This document shows positions 40,622 to 48,711 of a stretch of 64,000 bases of DNA, in pieces. The position numbers were made by a program, and so were the translations under genes. The stretch is from contig NZ_JAPSLK010000003.1 of NCBI RefSeq assembly GCF_031180885.1, positions 295,103-359,102 on the forward strand, written 5' to 3'. Position 1 is the stretch's first letter; each line of letters begins with the position of its first letter. The DNA is from Saccharothrix sp. Its GTDB lineage: Bacteria > Actinomycetota > Actinomycetes > Mycobacteriales > Pseudonocardiaceae. Below the pieces are notes generated by a model that did no database searches, had not been told where the DNA came from, and worked only from the letters and a program-made list of their open reading frames with translations.

Positions 40622-40693
40622 GCCCCCGTGGTCCAACGGACACGACACCGCCCTCCGACGGCGGAGATGCAGGTTCGACTCCTGCCGAGGGCA
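40622..40693 (+). tRNA. tRNA-Arg (anticodon CCG)
   Basis: 72 nt. Acceptor is GCCCCCG/CGAGGGC with one C-A mismatch. The D-stem GTCC/CGAC also has one mismatch. The anticodon arm is CCGCC-CTCCGAC-GGCGG with CCG at 34-36, and the T-arm is GCAGG-TTCGACT-CCTGC. It reads CGG. It lies 4 nt after tRNA-Gln. The two mismatches leave some doubt about full function. Confidence 0.82.
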
Positions 40694-40943
40694 CCCAGGA
40701 CGTCGGCTCAGGCTCCGCGACGCCGCCGGACCGCTCGGAAACGCAGGCTTGTGGTCGAGAGTTGTTTCGAGCTGTCCACCCGCGAGTGACGGCCGCACGG
40801 GGCCAGGCGGTCGGCCGGCGCCGGGTGCGCCGCGGCGGCCCGGCGAACCCTCAGCTCGCGCACCACGCCCGGGTGCATGCCGCCTGAAAACCCATGGCCG
40901 AACCCGGGATCGTCCGCGTGTGGCCCGGCGGGCCGCCTCCGGG

Positions 40944-41339
40944 TCACAACGCGATCAGCCCGGCGTCGGTGGGCCGGAACCCGCAGGTGTCGAAGTAGAA
41001 CGGCCGGAGGTGCGGGTCGAAGTCGACGTGCAGCCACTCGCAGCCGGCGCGGCGGGCGTGGTCGGTGGCGTGGGCGATGAGTTCACGGCCCACGCCTTGG
41101 CGCCGGACCGCACCCGCGACCAGGGTGTCCAGCACGAAGGCGTGGACCCCGCCGTCCCACGCCACGTTGACGAAGCCGACCAGTTCGTCCTGCCGCCGCG
41201 CGCACACCCAGCCGAGGCTGTGCCGGTTCACCTGACCCCACCAGTCGTCGTCCGGCACGGGGTGCTCGAACCCCTCGGCGTGCAGGACGTTCACCTCGAC
41301 GTTCGCGAACCGGCCGCGCCACTCGTAAACGATCACCAC
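40944..41339 (-). CDS. GNAT family N-acetyltransferase
   Basis: A 131-residue GNAT protein with the acetyl-CoA motif AGAVRRQGVGRELIAHATDH (RRQGVG is the Q/RxxGxG loop) and the typical late FYFDTCGFRPTD strand-helix. It stands alone, pointing away from the DUF1876 gene. The 250 bp between the tRNA array and its 3' end show nothing recognisable. Confidence 0.88.
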   Translation of the reverse strand: MVIVYEWRGRFANVEVNVLHAEGFEHPVPDDDWWGQVNRHSLGWVCARRQDELVGFVNVAWDGGVHAFVLDTLVAGAVRRQGVGRELIAHATDHARRAGCEWLHVDFDPHLRPFYFDTCGFRPTDAGLIAL

Positions 41340-41436
41340 CCCACGCTACGACGTGTCGGCTGCGCCCGGCGGGGCGACACTGGACGTGCTTGGCGCCCAC
41401 ATCGACCGCCGCAACGGACCCGAGTAGGAGGACACC

Positions 41437-41706
41437 GTGAACACCGCCAAGACCTGGCACGTCGAGATCCAGCTCGACGAGCACGACGGCCGCACCAGGG
41501 CCAAGGCCACGCTGGCCACCCGCGACGGCGGCCACCTGACCGGCGTCGGCCTGGCGCGGCTCAACCCCGCCGACACCAACGTCCCGGAGATCGGCGACGA
41601 ACTCGCCGCCGCCCGCGCGCTCTCCGACCTCGCCCACGCCCTGCTCAACGCCACCGCGGACGACATCGAGGCGCTCACCCACGAGCCGGCGCACGTCCAC
41701 CTGTGA
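41437..41706 (+). CDS. DUF1876 domain-containing protein
   Basis: An 89-residue protein ([20 protein letters not shown], then a dsRBD-like beta-alpha pattern ending in [20 protein letters not shown]). It matches the small actinobacterial DUF1876 family, usually implicated in stress or nucleic-acid binding but not characterised. GTG start with GTAGGAGG upstream. Confidence 0.85.
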   Translation: MNTAKTWHVEIQLDEHDGRTRAKATLATRDGGHLTGVGLARLNPADTNVPEIGDELAAARALSDLAHALLNATADDIEALTHEPAHVHL

Positions 41707-41840
41707 TCCTCGGTCCCGGCGGGTCTTCTGACCCTGCCGGGGCCCGGCCGTTGGTCCGCCGGGATCGGCGTCGGAGCGCGGTGCCGGCAAGAGCGCGGCG
41801 AGCGGACCCTGGAAGCCGACAGCGGACCCCGGAGCAGGCC

Positions 41841-42200
41841 ATGACCACCATGCGGAAGGCCACCGCCGACCGGTACGCCGACGTGGCCGACCGCTCGCTG
41901 GCCGTTCTCCGCCACGCCGAGGACGCCGCCGAGGAGAACGGCCTCGACCCCTTCGAACGCATCACCTGCCGACTGCACCGCCGCTGGATCCACCAGTGCG
42001 TGCACTCCCCCGCCCGCGTCGTCCCGATCACCGGCCACCGGTGGTGCCGCGACTGCGAGTGCCCCGCGTCGATCTCGGTCGACCAACTCCTCGGCGACGT
42101 CGTGATCCGCTGCACCCGCTGCCTGCGCGTCCCCGCCACCGCGGCCACCCGCCAACTCGTCCGCGCCTGCCGGGCCAGCCTCGCCGCAGCCACCGCCTGA
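41841..42200 (+). CDS. Small zinc-ribbon-like hypothetical protein
   Basis: A 119-residue protein. The N-terminal half is helical; the second half has RWCRDCECPASISVDQLLGD then VIRCTRCLRVP. Two CxxC pairs about 25 residues apart suggest one zinc-ribbon. ATG has GGAG ten bases upstream. No family is recognised. It follows DUF1876 by ~135 bp in the same direction and could share its transcript. Confidence 0.65.
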   Translation: MTTMRKATADRYADVADRSLAVLRHAEDAAEENGLDPFERITCRLHRRWIHQCVHSPARVVPITGHRWCRDCECPASISVDQLLGDVVIRCTRCLRVPATAATRQLVRACRASLAAATA

Positions 42201-42226
42201 TGCGCCACGTGATGCGGGTGGAACGT

Positions 42227-42640
42227 TCAGGCTGGTCCGCCCGCGACGGTGCCGAGTGAGACGAACGGGAGCGGGCACTCGGGGCAGGTGCAGTGGGTGA
42301 GGCTGTCGCAGCGGGCGTCGAGCACCCGCACCAAATCCTCGCGGATGCGGGCCAGGTCGGCCATGCGCTGGTCGACCTCGGCGAGCTTCGCGCGCGCCCG
42401 CGCCTGGAGGTCCGGGGTGGGGTGCCGGCGCCCGGTGTCGAGCAGGTCGGCCACCTCGTCCAGCGTGAACCCCAACCGCTGCGCCGCCTTGACCACGCGC
42501 AACAACGCCACCGCGTCGTCGTCGTAGTCCCGGTAACCGCCCGACGACCGCCGCGGCTCGGGCAACAACCCCCGCCGCTCGTAGTAGCGCAACGTCTGCA
42601 CGTTCACCCCCGCAGCCGCCGCCAACTCGCCCGATCTCAT
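42227..42640 (-). CDS. MerR family regulator with cysteine-rich C-terminus
   Basis: A 137-residue MerR protein. The winged HTH is at residues 1-70 (GELAAAAGVNVQTLRYYERRGLLPEPRR), then a dimerising coiled coil and a short tail CDSLTHCTCPECPLPF with four cysteines, a possible metal or thiol sensor. Its ATG overlaps the stop of the upstream gene, so the two are one operon. A MerR-type promoter is visible upstream of that gene. Confidence 0.85.
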   Translation of the reverse strand: MRSGELAAAAGVNVQTLRYYERRGLLPEPRRSSGGYRDYDDDAVALLRVVKAAQRLGFTLDEVADLLDTGRRHPTPDLQARARAKLAEVDQRMADLARIREDLVRVLDARCDSLTHCTCPECPLPFVSLGTVAGGPA

Positions 42641-43032
42641 CGCCCGAGCACCGCCTCCGCCTGGGCGGCCAACCCGTCCAACACCGGCTCCTTGTCCGCC
42701 GGCACCCGCACGTCGACCACCACCTCGTCACCGTCCCGCCCCACCGCGAAGTCGAAGAACGAGCAGCACTCCGCCTCCCGCGCGGTCAACTCCCGCGCCT
42801 GCTCCTCGACCTCCGCTCCCCCGCGCAGGCTCAGCCGCAACCAGCCCGACCCCTCCCGGCGCACCCCGCGCAACGCCGAGGCGAACAACGCGTCGAACTC
42901 CGCCAGCCGCACCTGCTGACCCTCCACCGGCAGCGTGCACGCCTCGACCGACACCCACGCCGCACCCAGCACCGGCACGGACGGCGCACGAACGTTCCGC
43001 CGGAACGTCGCCCCGGCGACCTCATCCGCCAT
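42637..43032 (-). CDS. Conserved hypothetical protein coupled to MerR regulator
   Basis: A 131-residue protein. It has no membrane helix and contains a TAREAECCSFFDFAVGRDGD segment with two adjacent cysteines. The ending PADKEPVLDGLAAQAEAV is helical. Similar proteins accompany MerR regulators in actinobacteria, and a thiol or metal-sensing role is possible but unproven. ATG at 43032 is preferred; a start at 43113 would include the promoter palindrome. Confidence 0.65.
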   Translation of the reverse strand: MADEVAGATFRRNVRAPSVPVLGAAWVSVEACTLPVEGQQVRLAEFDALFASALRGVRREGSGWLRLSLRGGAEVEEQARELTAREAECCSFFDFAVGRDGDEVVVDVRVPADKEPVLDGLAAQAEAVLGR

Positions 43033-43077
43033 GTCCCCGACCTCCCAGTGGTCCGCCGACACCACAACGCTAAGCCC

Positions 43078-43089
43078 GTACCCGGGTAC
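43078..43089 (-). promoter_or_regulatory. MerR-type promoter palindrome
   Basis: On the minus strand, TTGAAG and TAGCGT are separated by 20 bases containing the perfect palindrome GTACCCGGGTAC. A dyad inside an overlong -35/-10 spacer is the hallmark of MerR-activated promoters. It fits autoregulation of the MerR operon. Confidence 0.5.
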
Positions 43090-43159
43090 AACCTTCAATG
43101 AGACCTGCGTCACACCAGCGACTTGCGGAGCGCCCCTCAGCAGTGATGGATAGATGTCC

Positions 43160-43180
43160 GTCGATGTTACATCAATCGAC
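43160..43180. promoter_or_regulatory. Operator-like inverted repeat upstream of ars flavoprotein
   Basis: GTCGAT-N9-ATCGAC with an inner GATGT-T-ACATC palindrome, 59 bp before the flavoprotein start. The size fits an ArsR/SmtB-type site. Confidence 0.4.
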
Positions 43181-43238
43181 AGCGGTCTATAGAGTCACGC
43201 CAGGTTGATAGAGCGTAGTCGATGAAAGGGTGGTTCCG

Positions 43239-44561
43239 GTGAGCGAGCTTCCGGTGGTCGTGGTGGGGGCCGGTCCGGGCGGCCTGTCGGCGGCGGCGAA
43301 CCTGCTGGAGCGGGGGATCCGGCCGGTGGTGCTGGAGGCCGGGCCGCGGGCGGGCGCGGCGGTGGCGGAGTGGAACCACGTGCGGCTGTTCTCGCAGTGG
43401 TCGGAGCTGGTGGACCCGGCCGCCCGCCGGTTGCTGGAGCCGACCGGGTGGAGCGCGCCGCGGGGCTACCCGACCGGGGGCGAGTGGGTGGCGGACTACC
43501 TGGAGCCGCTGTCGAAGGAGTTGGGCGAGCACGTCCGCTACGACTCCCGGGTCGTCGGCGTCGCCCGGCGCGGCCGGGACCGGGTGGTGGACGCGGGCCG
43601 GGACAGCGAGCCGCTGACCGTGCACGTCCAGACCCCTCAGGGCGAGGAGCGCATCACCGCCCGGGCCGTCATCGACGCCTCCGGGACCTGGGGCACGCCG
43701 AACCCGCTGGGTGGCGACGGGCTGCCCGCCGTGGGCGAGAAGGCGGCGGCGGACCGGATCGCCTACCGGGTGCCGGACCTGAACGAGGAGTTGGAGCGGT
43801 ACGCGGGCAAGCGGATCGCGGTCGCGGGCAGCGGGCACTCGGCGCTCACCGCGCTGGTGGTGTTGGCGGAGCTGGCCGAGCGGCACCCCGGCACGCACGT
43901 GACCTGGCTGCTGCGGCGGGGCGCGGTGGGCAACGTGTTCGGCGGCGGCGAGGCCGACCAGTTGCCCGCCCGCGGTGCGCTGGGGTTGCGCGCGAAGGCC
44001 GCCGCGAAGGCCGGTGCCGTCGAGGTGGTGACCGGGTTCCGCACGGCGGTGGTCGAGCGGCAGGGCGAGCAGGTGGTGCTGGAGTCCGAGGACGGGCACC
44101 GACTGGAGCCGGTGGACGAGGTCGTTGTGCTGACCGGGTTCCGGCCCGACCTGTCGTTTCTGTCGGAGGTGCGGCTGGAACTGGACCCGGTGTTGCAGGC
44201 CCCGGTCAGGCTCGCGCCGCTGATCGACCCGAACGTCCACTCCTGCGGCACCGTCTACCCGCACGGCGCCGACGAACTGCGCCACCCCGAGCCGGGCGTG
44301 TACCTGGTCGGGATGAAGAGCTACGGGCGTGCGCCGACGTTCCTGACCCTGACCGGGTACGAGCAGGTCCGCAGCGTGGTCGCGGAGATCGCCGGCGACC
44401 ACGAGTCGGCCGGGCGGGTCGAGCTGACCCTGCCGGAGACCGGGGTGTGCGGCGGGTCCGGGGTGTTCGACGCCGAGCCCGAGGCGTCCTCCGGCGGCTG
44501 CTGCGGCGGCCTCCAGGTGGCGGAACTGACGCTGTCGGCCCCGAGTGCGCGCAGCTGCTGA
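43239..44561 (+). CDS. FAD/NAD(P)-binding oxidoreductase of an arsenic-type cluster, cysteine-rich tail
   Basis: About 440 residues. FAD motif VVVVGAGPGGLSAAANL is at the N-terminus, the NAD(P) motif RIAVAGSGHSALTAL lies near 195, and VVVLTGFRPDLSFL lies near 300. The C-terminus carries GVCGGSG and SSGGCCGG, four cysteines that could bind metalloid. GTG at 43239 with AAAGGG upstream is preferred over GTG at 43230. The next gene, an MFS exporter, overlaps it by 17 bp. Assignment to arsenic chemistry is from context. Confidence 0.75.
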   Translation: MSELPVVVVGAGPGGLSAAANLLERGIRPVVLEAGPRAGAAVAEWNHVRLFSQWSELVDPAARRLLEPTGWSAPRGYPTGGEWVADYLEPLSKELGEHVRYDSRVVGVARRGRDRVVDAGRDSEPLTVHVQTPQGEERITARAVIDASGTWGTPNPLGGDGLPAVGEKAAADRIAYRVPDLNEELERYAGKRIAVAGSGHSALTALVVLAELAERHPGTHVTWLLRRGAVGNVFGGGEADQLPARGALGLRAKAAAKAGAVEVVTGFRTAVVERQGEQVVLESEDGHRLEPVDEVVVLTGFRPDLSFLSEVRLELDPVLQAPVRLAPLIDPNVHSCGTVYPHGADELRHPEPGVYLVGMKSYGRAPTFLTLTGYEQVRSVVAEIAGDHESAGRVELTLPETGVCGGSGVFDAEPEASSGGCCGGLQVAELTLSAPSARSC

Positions 44562-45759
44562 ACCCGCGCGGCCCGGCACGGTCGAGGAGCGTGCCGGGCC
44601 GCGCCGCGTCCTGGTGGTGCTGTGCCTGACCCAGATCACCGGTTGGGGCGTGCTGTTCTACGCCTTCCCCGTCCTCGCACCCGACATCGCCGCCGACACC
44701 GGGTGGTCCACCACCGCGGTCATCGGCGCGTTCTCCGTCGCGCAACTGGTGTCGGCGGCGGCCGGTGTGCCCGTGGGGCGCGTGCTCGACCGGATCGGAC
44801 CCCGGGCGGTGATGACGGTCGGGTCGCTGGTCGCGGTCGGGTCGCTGGCCGGGATGGCGTCGGCGCGGTCGCTGCCGTGGTTCTTCGGGTGGTGGGTGCT
44901 GATCGGCGCGAGCATGTCGGCCACGCTCTACCAGCCCGCGTTCGCCGCGCTGACCCGCTGGCACGGCGACCGGCGGGTCCAGGCCCTGACCGCGTTGACG
45001 CTGGTCGGCGGGCTGGCCAGCACCGTGTTCGCACCGCTGACCGCCCTGCTCGCCGAACACCTGGACTGGCGGCAGACCTACCTCGTGTTGGCGGCCGTCG
45101 CGGCAGTGCTGACCGTACCCGCGCACTTCTTCGGCCTGCGACTGCCGTGGACGGCCCTGCCGCCCGTCGAACACCACGCCGAGAACCCGACGGTCATCGC
45201 CCGCAGCCGGCCCTTCGTGGTGCTGGTCGTGGCGATGAGCCTGGGCGGGGTCGCGGTGTACGCGGTGGTGGTCGCGATGGTGCCGCTGCTGGCCGAACGC
45301 GGTCTGTCCACCACGCTCGCCGCGTGGGCGCTCGGGTTGGGCGGCGTGGGACAGGTGCTGGGCCGCTTGGGATACGCACGACTGGTCCAACGCACGACGG
45401 TCCGGGTGCGGACGGTGTCGATCCTGCTCGCCGCCTCCACGACCGCCCTGCTCCTCGGGCTCCTTCCGGGGCCCGCGGTCGCGCTGATCGCCGCTTCGGT
45501 GCCGGCCGGCGCCGCACGCGGGGTGTTCACACTGCTGCACGCCACCGCCATCACCGACCGGTGGGGCACCCGCCACTACGGGCGGCTCAGCGGGCTCCTC
45601 CAGGCGCCCCTGGCGGTGACCGCCGCGGTGTCGCCGTGGATCGCCACCGCCGTCGCCGAACGACTCGGCGGCTACCCGACGGTGTTCGTGCTGCTCGCGG
45701 CGACCGGCGCGGTGGCGGCGCTGCTGGCGACCCGATCGGTCCCGGCGGACGCGCACTGA
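44545..45759 (+). CDS. MFS transporter
   Basis: A 404-residue major facilitator protein with about 12 helices and the loop 2-3 motif GRVLDRIGPRAVM. It starts at GTG inside the end of the flavoprotein gene, so both are translated together. In arsenic clusters, coupled flavoprotein/MFS pairs can oxidise or conjugate and then export an arsenical (compare ArsJ or ArsK), but no such assignment is certain here. Confidence 0.85.
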   Translation: MRAAAEPARPGTVEERAGPRRVLVVLCLTQITGWGVLFYAFPVLAPDIAADTGWSTTAVIGAFSVAQLVSAAAGVPVGRVLDRIGPRAVMTVGSLVAVGSLAGMASARSLPWFFGWWVLIGASMSATLYQPAFAALTRWHGDRRVQALTALTLVGGLASTVFAPLTALLAEHLDWRQTYLVLAAVAAVLTVPAHFFGLRLPWTALPPVEHHAENPTVIARSRPFVVLVVAMSLGGVAVYAVVVAMVPLLAERGLSTTLAAWALGLGGVGQVLGRLGYARLVQRTTVRVRTVSILLAASTTALLLGLLPGPAVALIAASVPAGAARGVFTLLHATAITDRWGTRHYGRLSGLLQAPLAVTAAVSPWIATAVAERLGGYPTVFVLLAATGAVAALLATRSVPADAH

Positions 45760-45802
45760 CGGCCTGCGCCGCGCGTGATCGGCGCCGCGGAGGGGACGGC
45801 CG

Positions 45803-46780
45803 TCAGCGCCGGACGGTCGCGCCCAGCTCCCGCGCGAGGTGGGCGACGGCCGCTTTGGTGGTGGGGCCGACGCCGATCAGCGTGGCCGAGGCGGGACCGG
45901 TCCAGTTGCCGTAGCCCAGCAGGTGCAGGCGGGGTTCGCCCACGGCCCGCGTACCGGCGGTGGGGACGCGGCCGTCCGGGGTGCGCAGGCCCAGGCCGGC
46001 CAGGTGGGACAGGGACGCGCGGAAGCCGGTGGCCCAGATGACGGTGTCCGCGGAGCGCAGGACGCCGGGGTCCATCGGGTGGGCGGTGAGCAGGCCGCGG
46101 TCGCGGGCGCCGCGGACTGGTGGGACGGCGACGATGTCGCCCAGGGCCGCGACGCCGCCGGGGTTGTGGGTGGCGATGTCGAACAGGGCCTTGCCGTCGA
46201 TCTCGTCGGGCAGGTACCGGGGCGGGCGCTGGGTGACCCACGTGAGGTCGACGTGACCGGCCAGGTCGGCGGCGATCTGGGCGCCGGAGTTGCCGCCGCC
46301 GACCACCACGACCCGTTGGCCGGTGAACTGCGCCGGGTTGCGGTAGTCCACGGTGTGGAGCTGGCGACCGGGCAGCCGCCACGCCACAGCGGGCACGAAC
46401 GGCCGCCACCACGTGCCGGTGGCGCTGATCACGGCGTCGGCGTGGCGGCCGTCGACGTCGAAGCCCTCGGCCGTGCGCAGGACCGAACGGACGCGGACAC
46501 CGCGTTCGACGGGGAGTTCGTAGCGCTTCTCGTAAGCGGCCAGGTAGTCCACGACGTGGTCGGCGGTCGGGTAGCCCTCGACGGGGAACCGGGGCATGGG
46601 CCGGCCGGGCAGGCTGCTGTGCCGGGCGGGGGAGAACAGGCGCAGCGAGTCCCACCCGTGCCGCCACGCGCCACCCGGTTCGAGCTGCGCGTCGAGGATC
46701 GTGAACTCCAGGCCCGCGCGGCGCAGGTAATACCCGGCGGCGAGTCCCGCCTGGCCGCCGCCGATGACGATGACGTTCAG
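45803..46780 (-). CDS. ArsO-like flavin monooxygenase, CTG start
   Basis: About 325 residues. NVIVIGGGQAGLAAGYYLRR is the FAD motif, RVVVVGGGNSGAQIAADL the NADPH motif, and DTVIWATGFRASL the late ATG-type motif. This matches the flavin-binding monooxygenase family that includes ArsO. The codon where Met is expected is CTG (46778-46780), with GGAGGAG seven bases upstream; no ATG/GTG/TTG fits. It is divergent from the arsR-arsC fusion and shares its operator region. Confidence 0.8.
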   Translation of the reverse strand: MNVIVIGGGQAGLAAGYYLRRAGLEFTILDAQLEPGGAWRHGWDSLRLFSPARHSSLPGRPMPRFPVEGYPTADHVVDYLAAYEKRYELPVERGVRVRSVLRTAEGFDVDGRHADAVISATGTWWRPFVPAVAWRLPGRQLHTVDYRNPAQFTGQRVVVVGGGNSGAQIAADLAGHVDLTWVTQRPPRYLPDEIDGKALFDIATHNPGGVAALGDIVAVPPVRGARDRGLLTAHPMDPGVLRSADTVIWATGFRASLSHLAGLGLRTPDGRVPTAGTRAVGEPRLHLLGYGNWTGPASATLIGVGPTTKAAVAHLARELGATVRR

Positions 46781-46881
46781 TGTCCTGCTCCTCCGGTGCG
46801 GGGTCCTCGGGTCTCGGTCGACGCCTCCCGCAGGCGCCGCGGCGGCGGGCGACCAGCCGCGCCCAGTCAGCACCTGTTGCG

Positions 46882-46924
46882 TCAATGGTGCTTGACGGAC
46901 GCCGAGACGGTCAAGCACCATTGA
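46882..46924. promoter_or_regulatory. Large perfect inverted repeat, ArsR operator candidate
   Basis: TCAATGGTGCTTGAC and GTCAAGCACCATTGA are perfect 15 bp arms separated by 13 bases. The right arm overlaps ATTGA-C-TCAAT, another palindrome that runs to the arsR-arsC ATG. It lies between divergent genes, ideal for joint repression. Confidence 0.65.
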
Positions 46925-46928
46925 CTCA

Positions 46929-47618
46929 ATGAGCACTGACTGGAATCCCGGCCTGGTCGCCCGAGCCCGCGTGCACGCGGCGCTCGGCGAGCCCGCGCGA
47001 CTGGCCGTGGTCGAGCACCTGTTGCTGGGTGACGCCTCCCCCGGTGAACTCGGCCGCGTCCTCGGCCTGCCCAGCAACCTGCTCGCCCACCACGTCAAGC
47101 TGCTCGAACAGGCCGGCGTGGTGGAGAAGTTCCGGTCCGAGGGCGACCACCGCCGCACCTACCTGCGCCTGCGCCCGAACGCCCTCGGCGGCCTGACCCC
47201 GACCGGCCGGCGCGAAGCGTCCCGGGTGGTCTTCGTGTGCAGCCGGAACTCCGCCCGCTCGCAACTGGCCGCAGCGCTGTGGAAGCGCCGCAGCCGCATC
47301 CCCGCCGCCAGCGCCGGCACCCGCCCCGCCGACCGCGTCCACCCGCTCGCCGTCGAGACCGCCCGCGCGCACGGCCTGTCCCTGACCCGCGCCCGTCCCC
47401 ACCACCTCGACGACGTCCTCCAGCCCGACGACCTCGTCGTGGCCGTGTGCGACAACGCCCACGAAGAACTCGGCGGCGACCCGACCGCACGCCTGCACTG
47501 GTCGGTCCCCGACCCCGCCGCCGTGGGCACCTCGGACGCTTTCCAGAGCGCCTACCTCGACCTGGCCGACCGCATCGACCGACTCGTCCCCGCCACACGC
47601 AAGCCTGAGGAGCCCTGA
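46929..47618 (+). CDS. ArsR-arsenate reductase (LMW phosphatase) fusion protein
   Basis: A 229-residue two-domain protein. Residues 1-95 form an ArsR winged helix (ARVHAALGEPARLAVVEHLL, LGLPSNLLAHHVKLLEQAG). Residues ~97-220 form a low-molecular-weight phosphatase/ArsC domain with the P-loop VFVCSRNSARSQLAAAL (CX5R, Cys104) and the late Asp in SVPDPAAVG. It would couple arsenical sensing with arsenate reduction. The start codon follows the operator with no ribosome site, suggesting a leaderless mRNA. Its stop overlaps the aquaporin start. Confidence 0.9.
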   Translation: MSTDWNPGLVARARVHAALGEPARLAVVEHLLLGDASPGELGRVLGLPSNLLAHHVKLLEQAGVVEKFRSEGDHRRTYLRLRPNALGGLTPTGRREASRVVFVCSRNSARSQLAAALWKRRSRIPAASAGTRPADRVHPLAVETARAHGLSLTRARPHHLDDVLQPDDLVVAVCDNAHEELGGDPTARLHWSVPDPAAVGTSDAFQSAYLDLADRIDRLVPATRKPEEP

Positions 47619-48313
47619 TGCGCCCCCTGCCCCACCGGCTCCTCGCCGAGTACCTCGGCAGCCTCCTGCTCGCCGCACTGGTCATCGGCTCCGGCATCGC
47701 CGCACAAGCCCTGTCCCCCGACGACACCGGCCTCCAACTGCTGGAGAACGCCGCCGCCACCGCCGTCGGCCTCTTCGCCCTCATCCTGATCTTCGGCCCG
47801 GTCAGCGGCGCCCACTTCAACCCCGCGGTGTCCCTCGCCGACGCCGCCTTCGGGGGCCTGGCGTGGCGCGACGTCCCCGCCTACACCGCCGCCCAGATCA
47901 CCGGCTGCGTCAGCGGCGCGGTCGTCGCCAACAGCATGTTCGACCTCGCCCCGATCAGCATCTCCACCACCGAGCGCGCCACCGTGCCGCACGGACTGTC
48001 CGAAGTGGTCGCCACGGTCGGCCTGCTGCTGGTGATCTTCTCCCTGGTCCGCACCGGCCGCGCCGCCCTCGTCCCGGCCGCCGTCGGCGCCTACATCGGC
48101 GCCGCGTACTTCTTCACCAGCTCCACCAGCTTCGCCAACCCCGCCATCACGATCGGCCGCGTGTTCAGCGACACCTTCGCCGGCATCGCACCCTCGTCCG
48201 TCCCCCTCTACGTGCTCGCTCAGGTGATCGCCGTCCCCCTCGCGGTCGTCCTGCTGCGCGTGCTCCACCCGACCACGACCGACGCACCCGCCACCGAAGG
48301 ACAACTACGTTGA
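47618..48313 (+). CDS. MIP/aquaporin family channel (arsenite efflux, AqpS-like)
   Basis: A 231-residue six-helix channel. The NPA motifs are in GAHFNPAVSLADAAFG and SFANPAITIGRVF. ATG overlaps the previous stop by one base. In ars operons such aquaglyceroporins let arsenite flow out after arsenate reduction, replacing ArsB. The placement between two arsenate reductases strongly supports this role. Confidence 0.9.
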   Translation: MRPLPHRLLAEYLGSLLLAALVIGSGIAAQALSPDDTGLQLLENAAATAVGLFALILIFGPVSGAHFNPAVSLADAAFGGLAWRDVPAYTAAQITGCVSGAVVANSMFDLAPISISTTERATVPHGLSEVVATVGLLLVIFSLVRTGRAALVPAAVGAYIGAAYFFTSSTSFANPAITIGRVFSDTFAGIAPSSVPLYVLAQVIAVPLAVVLLRVLHPTTTDAPATEGQLR

Positions 48314-48711
48314 GCACCAAGCCCGAAGTCCTGTTCGTCTGCGTCCACAACGCCGGCCGCTCCCAGATGGCCGCCGCGCTGCTCCAGCACTACGCCCTGG
48401 GCCGGGTCAACGTCCGCTCCGCCGGCTCCGCGCCCGCCGAGCACGTCAACCCGGCCGCCGCGCAGGCGCTGGCCGAGCTGGGCCTGGACATCACCGCCGA
48501 GGTCCCCTCGAAGCTCACCACCGAGGACGTCGAGGCTTCCGACGTGGTCATCACCATGGGCTGCGGCGACACCTGCCCGGTCTTCCCCGGCAAGCGCTAC
48601 CTCGACTGGGACCTCGAAGACCCGGCCGGCCAGGGCATCGACGCCGTCCGCCCCATCCGCGACGACATCGACCGCCGCGTCCGGGCCCTGCTCGCCGAAC
48701 TCCTCGACTAA
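48310..48711 (+). CDS. arsC: Arsenate reductase, thioredoxin/mycothiol-linked LMW phosphatase type
   Basis: A 133-residue ArsC. The P-loop is FVCVHNAGRSQMAAALL with nucleophile Cys11. A second cysteine pair is in MGCGDTCPVFPGKRYLDWDLEDP, as in thioredoxin-coupled or mycothiol-linked ArsC. It starts at TTG overlapping the aquaporin stop (TTGA), with GAAGGA upstream. It reduces arsenate to arsenite for export through the adjacent channel. The 3' end overlaps the convergent flavoprotein gene by four bases. Confidence 0.9.
   Translation: MSTKPEVLFVCVHNAGRSQMAAALLQHYALGRVNVRSAGSAPAEHVNPAAAQALAELGLDITAEVPSKLTTEDVEASDVVITMGCGDTCPVFPGKRYLDWDLEDPAGQGIDAVRPIRDDIDRRVRALLAELLD

Noticed and set aside
40193..40798. 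Antisense frames over the tRNA array
   Set aside because: They contain tRNA-complement sequence and no ribosome site; the cloverleaf evidence on the plus strand is stronger.
43160..43230. GATAGAG-like direct repeats near the ars flavoprotein as further operators
   Set aside because: Short and imperfect; only the 43160-43180 dyad is distinctive.
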